This document shows positions 58,089-64,000 of a stretch of 64,000 bases of DNA, in pieces; position 1 is the first letter of the stretch; every line of letters starts with the position of its first letter. The notes under the pieces were generated by a model that searched no databases, had not been told where the DNA came from, and saw only the letters and a list, made by a program, of their open reading frames with translations. The stretch is from Bubalus kerabau. Lineage: Eukaryota > Chordata > Mammalia > Artiodactyla > Bovidae. The position numbers and the translations under genes were made by a program. The DNA is taken from the NCBI RefSeq assembly GCF_029407905.1, contig NC_073627.1, forward strand, positions 155,191,697 to 155,255,696, written 5' to 3'.

Positions 58089-58717
58089 TTGGAATAAAAC
58101 TCATTTTTCTATGGAGAATTATTATTTTAATATAGCATCATATTCTATAGTTTTTTATTTAATGTACAATTCTGGAACCAGTATTCAAAACTAAAATATG
58201 ATCTTTACTTTTTCTATTTCAGTATTATCTTGGTTTTAAGATTATTCTTGACTTCACAAGAAACCAACTGAAGAGTTTTCAATACTTTTATAGTCTGAAA
58301 CTGCTTAGGTAACCAGGCATTATTTGCTTTTTGTTTGTTTTCTTTCTTTCTTTCTTTTAAATTTGTCTATTTTAAACATTCTTTTGTTCTAAAATGTAAG
58401 TAGGAGCAACGAGATAGTCAAGTAATTTAGGAATCTTTTAATTCTGTTTTTAAAATGCAAGCATTTTAAATCACTTGTCTCCCTGATTATATAAATCAAT
58501 TTGCTTTTGAAAAAGAATCAGGGCATGGCATCAAACTTTAAGGCCATTTAAGTATTCCATTGTTACTTAACAGACTTAGACAAGTAATTCATGTGGAACT
58601 TTCCCAGCTATCCTCTGGAAAGAACTCAGCTCACAATTAGGGCACTCTTCACATAGTGAATTACAGAGTAGCTTAGTTCACTTATTGAATGATCCTAGGT
58701 AATGTGAGAGAATACCT
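58089..58717. other. AT-rich DNA with a short (TTTC)n
   Basis: About 630 bases with a ttctttctttctttctttt run near 58339-58357; otherwise nothing recognised. Confidence 0.5.
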
Positions 58718-59183
58718 TGGTATAATGGGTTGCATGATGATTCGCAAAGTGGTGGATCTGCATTTGGAGCCCTGTAATCCAAGTTACTGGTAAAAGGGTC
58801 TTGGAAAATGTGTTGAAATTAGTGATCTTGAGAGGAGAAGATCATACTAGTTACTGAGGTGGATCTTAAATTCAATTAAAAGTGTCCTTATAAAAAAACA
58901 GAAGTACAGAAGACATAGACATAGACACACAGAACTGAAGGTGATGTGAAGACAAGGGTAGTAATTAGAATGATGTGGCCGCAAGCCATAGAAGCCAGAA
59001 ACCAATAGAAGCTGAAAAGGGCAAGGAACCAAAATCTTCCCTGGAAACTCTAGGGAGAAAAAGGATCTGCTGACTCTTTGATTTATTATGTGACTTCCAG
59101 GACTGTGGGAGAATAAAATTCTATTATTTTAAGACACTCAGTTTGTGGTAATTTATTACAAGAGCCACAGGAGACTAATAAAG
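58718..59183 (+). mobile_element. MLT1-type MaLR 5' LTR
   Basis: Landmarks in order: ttaaattcaattaaaagtgtcc, gatgtggccgcaagccatag, gactgtgggagaataaaatt, aagacactcagtttgtggt and ggagactaataaag at the end. It parallels the second LTR at 60646-61078 in the same orientation. Confidence 0.75.
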
Positions 59184-60645
59184 ATTTCTTTATGATGAAG
59201 TGAGTTGCTCTGTAACTACTACTTAAAAATGTGGAAGTGATTTTGGATTTGGGCAATAGACAGTGACCAGATTAATTTTGAGCTATATGCTAAAAAAAAA
59301 AAAAAAGTCTAGATTTTTCTTGAAAAGACTGTTAGTAGAAGAAAGGGTACTAATACTCTGCAAGTGAGGGCTCAGGAGAAAGTGAGGAACACAATAGAGA
59401 ACGCTTCTATCATCTCAAAAAATGTATATGTTGTCAAGAACTGAATGCTGGCAAAAACATGAACACTAAACTTGCTTTGATGAAGACTTATAAGGAAGAA
59501 CATGCTTTTGGAAACTGGAGGAAAGGTAATCCTTATATTCAGTGCAGAATATAATAGAATATAGATATAGAATTCATAATATAATATAGAATTATATTAT
59601 AATTCTAATATATATTATTATCTAATAATAGAATTTAGCTGAGTTATGTCCTGCTATTGGGTAGAAAGCAGAACTTTTAAGCAATAAACTTGAATGTTTA
59701 GCTGAAGATAATTTTTCAAATAAAGTGTTGAAGGTGTGATCTGGTTTTTAATTTCTCTTTATAGTAAAATGCAAGAAGAAAGTAATACTTGAGGGAAAAA
59801 AATGTTGGGAGAAAAGGAGTCAAAATAGGAACACTTGAAAAAATTTCAATAGATGCTAATACTAGGAGATTTACTGTTAAGAAAGTATACTCTGGAAAGA
59901 AGTCCAAGGGTATACATGGACAATGTTTCACTGAAAGAATTCTGTGTGTCTTGTGGATCCACTTGGCCATCTCAGCAAAGTGAGGAATTGATGTGAGCCT
60001 CCATGACATACACAGGAGATCCATAAGGCTTTTTGACAATGTTATATCAGCAGAAAAAACTGCCAGCTTGCAATGAAGGAGACAGAAAGAGCGTAAAATG
60101 AGGGAAGGCTGTTGAATCTCTGAAATTCTACTGGTAGAAAATGAACTGATAGAGTTACTCAGCTGCAAACATGTGCTAGTCTTCAAGAAAAGGAAGATGA
60201 CTCTGAGAACAGAGTCTTAGGCCCAGAGGATGGAGCTTTGGGAACATACAACAGATTATCAAGCAATAGAGTGTTATTAGTCCCAGCATTAAAAACTAAT
60301 GGGATTTTCCCTTATGCCTTTGGATGTTACTTGGGACTGCAGACTTAGTTCTGCTTTCCATTTTCTCTTTTGGAATAAGAATATCTATAAAATTTTATAC
60401 TATGATTGCCTCATCATTGTATTTTGTTTTCTAGTTTAACAGGTTAACAGATGGAGATAAATTTTGCCCCAGCCAGAGCCAAACCCATTTGTGATTTACA
60501 TGATTAGATGATGAGATTTGGGACTATTGAGCTAATAATATTTAGATAAGATTTTAGACTTAAGAGTTGTTACTTTGGGCAATATTCTGATGAGGTGCAT
60601 ATATTTTGCATGCTGGACAGACATTAATTTGGGGTGGCCAATGGG
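59184..60645 (+). mobile_element. MaLR internal region (decayed)
   Basis: Lies between two same-direction MLT1-type LTRs. The text (cctgctattgggtagaaagc, agatccataaggctttttgac, acagattatcaagcaatag, cccttatgcctttggatg) follows MaLR internal sequence as I remember it. No open gag-like frame survives. The longest frame here, 59716-60186 on the minus strand, is antisense and not a gene. A local AT-rich palindromic stretch occurs at about 59555-59635. Confidence 0.65.
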
Positions 60646-61078
60646 CAACCTATAGAGTTGAATGGTAGCCCTCAAAAAGATATTGCCTGAAACCTGTACA
60701 TGTTGGCTTATTTGGAGGGCAGGTTTTTGCAGATGTAATTAAGTTAAGAATCTTGATATGAGAACAGCATCCTCAATTAAACAGGTAGGCCCTAATTTCA
60801 ATAACAAGCGTCCTTATGGATACACACCGATGAGAAGGCAAAATGAAGGAGGAGGCAGAAATTGGAGTGGTGTGGCCCCAAGCTATGAAATCTGATGAAT
60901 ATCAGAAGCTGGAAGAGTAAGAAACAGAATTTTCCCTAGAACTTCTGGAGGAAGCATAGCTCTGCCAACATTTTGACTTAAGACTTATAACTTACAGAGT
61001 TGTGAGAGAATACATCTGTGTTGTTTTAAGTCTCCAAGGTTGTAGTAATTTTTATGGAAACTCCAAGGAACTGAGATG
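60646..61078 (+). mobile_element. MLT1-type MaLR 3' LTR
   Basis: agccctcaaaaagatattgc, gtttttgcagatgtaattaag, aggccctaatttcaataac, gagaaggcaaaatgaagg, agttgtgagagaatacatc and gttgttttaagtctcc follow the LTR from 5' to 3'. It matches the order of the 5' LTR. Confidence 0.8.
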
Positions 61079-63297
61079 TTTGGAAATGCCATCAAGCCTC
61101 AGATAAGAGATCCATGGATTGTTAAGGCATTGACCCTGGGGAGAAATCAGCACACAGCAGCCTCTCTAATGCAGTAAACCTGGGTTTCCCAGCTACCAGT
61201 AAACAGTTAGAGAAGTATTTCCAGTGCATAATAAAAACTTCTTCATTTAACTAGTAGCTTAATTAGCTTGCCCTCAAGCATATTCAAGAAGTGAACTAAA
61301 ATTTAGTTGTAGGTACTAAGAAGTAGGAAAAATTAAAATTCACCATATTGGACTAATTTTTTCTTTAATAATTTGAATATTAATTTATGTGCATCTATAT
61401 ATTAGATAAAATACTTTGGCAGTTTATCTTTTGGTACCAGAACCTATAATCAATTTTTTTCTTTGTTTAATTAAATGAAAAATAAAGATAAACTCTCTTT
61501 GTAAACTTCTAAAAGATTGTTTCTTTTATTTTTTAGCCTTAAGAAAGCTGAAATAATTTGCTGTGGGGAATCAAAATCTTTAGAAATTGTTAGCTTTCAT
61601 CTGCAGAGACACAGAGACAACCCTATGGCTTACTATCCCGAAAGTAGATGATTATTTATCCTCTCCCAAAATTGTAGGTCATAACTTGTTAGTGAATGAT
61701 GGGTTTAAATGAGGCTGTTATAGAAGAGACACAGACATTGTACATTAGTAAATACTCAAGAAAATAACAGTAACACAGCAATAATAGTTAAAATGTTCTG
61801 GGCTGTTACACAGCTAAGCATTTCACAGTGGAGTGAAAAGTGGTTGACTGTGGTTTCTTGAGGCTTACCGCTCTCCGCTCTATGTCACAGCCATCTCCGT
61901 CTTGCAAGTCTTGAGCTTGATGGGACTGACCCAGACAGCGTCTGGCTTTCTTTTATCTTCATTATCTGACAGTACTGTTTGCCTGAAGGTGAAAAAAGAA
62001 AGTGAGTGCACAGGCAAAGATAAAACATAACATCTGAAGAGGATGAAAATATGGATGAAACAGACAAACTGATCATTTTACATACAATGCGATGCTCAAA
62101 ATCACCCTCTACAATTGGTACTATTATAATCGTCATTGTGAGTAAGGCATTTTATATTTAATCCCTTCTTGGTCTACAGCTTATGTTAGCACCCCTCAGC
62201 GCTGATATCCAGGACAAGGGTCTTCTTAAAGCAGCAGCTTTTGTGCACGTACCGGATTCACTGCTATAGTGGAGGGGAAGTCCCACTTTCTCCTTGAGTC
62301 ACCCCAGCAATTATATACAAAGCAGCAGAATCCACAAAACCCGAAGAAGAATGCACCCCACTCCCACCTTGTAAAAGAAGATATTTGTAGCAATGTTTTA
62401 GATCTTGATTTGTGGTGGGCAATAAATTTTAATCACAGAACATTAAGAAAGAAATTTGCTGTCTATTAAGAAACAAAATAGCTCTTCCTTTCAAGTAGGA
62501 AAATTAGGCCTGCTACTTCCATTAAGGGTAGGATCTTGGTGTTTTATTGGCTTTTAGAGTCTCTTGCAGTTCTAATTCCACCATTTTATCATTCACAGTG
62601 ACTTCTATAAAGTTGAAGGTTATCACAGGAAAGTCTTTGTGACAAGCCTCTAAACCAGCCTGCCTGTGGACTACCCCCCTATAGAAGGAAACACCCAAAC
62701 TGAAAAGAAACTGTGGGGATTCCCAGAGGTGATAGGATCTGCTTGTGTGGAGCTTCTGATGTTGGCCCAAAGGTGAGGCAGCCAGGCTCTGTGTGAGGAG
62801 CATAAAGTAGAAAGGGAGCTGAGGGCTTTTCCCCTTTTGCTCTGCATTGCTGCTGTCTTGAGACATTGTACCTCTGTTCCAGAGAAATTTTCCTGTTTGA
62901 GAGGAGTTTCAGGAGAAAAAAGAGTGGATGGGCCAGAGAAGAGCTGAAAGAGATACTGACTGCAACGTTTCCAGAAATGATGTAGAGCAGTGAGTCCTGG
63001 TGTGAGGGTGCTTTAGGAATGCCTTATCCTGTACATTTGCTTGTATTTTCTTTTTATTTGTATGAGCATGCTATTACACAAAAACTCTACATGTTGAAAG
63101 AGGTCTAAATAAAAGATTTCTACTAACTGATTTAAAATAAATGTTGTCAAAAGCACAATGGCACCCTGCAAATTTTATCCTTTCTTTGTAATTGTTAAAA
63201 CAATGGTGCATCCTTCAATCAATGATAACTTATATTTTATTAAAACTAACTTCTCTATTTGAAGTATGTATATGTATGTAAAACCTACAATAATTTG
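61079..63297. other. No gene or named repeat
   Basis: About 2.2 kb. A 114-codon minus-strand frame at 62522-62866 has no recognised family or clear coding signature. Nothing else is supported. Confidence 0.45.
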
Positions 63298-63805
63298 GGT
63301 TCAGTTCAGTTCAGTCAATCAGTCGTGCCCGACTCTTTGCGACCCCATGAACCACAGCAACCCAAGCCTCCCTGTCCATCACCAACTCCTGGAGTTCACC
63401 AAAACTCATGTCCATTGAGTCGGTGACGCCATCCAACCATCTCGTCTTCTGTTGTCCCTTTCTCCTCCTGCCCTCAATCTTTCCAAATATCAGGGTCTTT
63501 TCAAATGAGTCAGCTTATCTCAACAGGGGGCCAAAGTATTGGAGTTTCGGCTTCAACATCAATCCTTCCAATGAACACCCAGGACTGATCTCCTTTAGGA
63601 TGAACTGGTTGAATCTCCTTGCAGTCCATGGGACACTCAAGAATCTTCTCCAACACCACAGTTCAAAAGCATCAATTCTTTGGCGCTCAGCTTTCTTTAA
63701 GTCCAACTCTCACATCCAAACATGACTACTGGAAAAGCCATAGCCTTGACTAGATGGACCTTTGATGACAAAGTAATGTCTCTGCTTTTTAATATGCTGT
63801 CTAGG
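63298..63805 (-). mobile_element. BovB 3' part, left arm of a foldback
   Basis: Reverse-strand BovB from the ttcagttcagttcagtcaatc tail complement to tttttaatatgctgtctagg. The region 63562-63754 is the inverted counterpart of 63806-64000. Confidence 0.93.
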
Positions 63806-64000
63806 TCTAGTCAAGGCTATGGTTTTTTCCAGTGGTCATGTATGGATGTGAGAGTTGGACTATAAAGAAAGCTGAACGCTGAAGAATTGATGCTTTTGAA
63901 CTGTGGTGTTGCAGAAGACTCTTGAGAATCCCTTGGACAGCAAGGAGATCCAACCAGTCCATCCTGAAGGAGATCAGTCCTGGGTGTTCCTTGGAAGGAC
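63806..64000 (+). mobile_element. BovB 3' part, right arm of a foldback, cut by window edge
   Basis: Sense BovB starting abruptly at tctagtcaaggctatggttt, head to head with the minus-strand piece. It continues past the window. Confidence 0.93.

Noticed and set aside
59716..60186. 156-codon minus-strand frame
   Set aside because: Antisense to a decayed MaLR internal region, with no domain.
62522..62866. 114-codon minus-strand frame as a novel gene
   Set aside because: No recognisable family, splice sites or coding bias visible; length within chance expectation for 64 kb.

Overview
The window is ordinary but very repeat-dense nuclear DNA from a ruminant, almost certainly a bovid. The evidence is the combination of BovB/RTE LINE fragments (nine), tRNA-Glu-headed Bov-tA SINEs, BOV-A2 dimeric SINEs with (AGC)n tails and a young artiodactyl-type L1. 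No intact host protein-coding gene, tRNA, rRNA, CRISPR array or operon was found. Almost every open frame is a transposon remnant, an antisense shadow of one, or a product of simple-sequence DNA. Repeat names come from remembered consensus features, not from a database search.

Layout. 1-356 is a BovB 3' end. 1274-5278 is a roughly 4 kb retrocopy of casein kinase 1 gamma-3 (CSNK1G3) bounded by a perfect 15-bp target-site duplication (TSD). It seems to read past an exon end into intron-like DNA and was later split by a BovB (2933-4222). 5582-6700 holds a young L1 3' end and a probable endogenous-retrovirus LTR. 8.2-13.6 kb is a run of Bov-tA SINEs and one BovB. 13.6-16.3 kb shows no recognised repeat. 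16.3-22.4 kb has SINEs, an antisense old L1 5' region (18643-20605) and a BovB. 24.2-27.5 kb has a nest of L1 in L1. 28-31.5 kb has old MaLR and hAT-type repeats plus a SINE. 32.2-33.1 kb is a large degenerate TG-rich satellite-like tract. 33-40 kb is somewhat more GC-rich, with MIRs and a duplicated 160-bp segment. 40.4-46.3 kb is L1 and SINE rich. 49.9-58.1 kb has two long BovB copies in opposite orientation enclosing SINEs and older L1. 58.7-61.1 kb looks like a complete but decayed MaLR (LTR-internal-LTR). The window closes in a head-to-head BovB inverted repeat.

The interesting signals are events, not genes: a retrocopy that may preserve an intronically polyadenylated CSNK1G3 transcript; three L1 insertions with 5' inversions of the twin-priming type; a short templated insertion copied about 1.4 kb into an old L1; an 80-bp duplication bracketing a half SINE; a dimeric Bov-tA SINE with the same internal junction in two places; and a BovB foldback at the right edge. 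I found no new multi-gene biological system and do not claim one.
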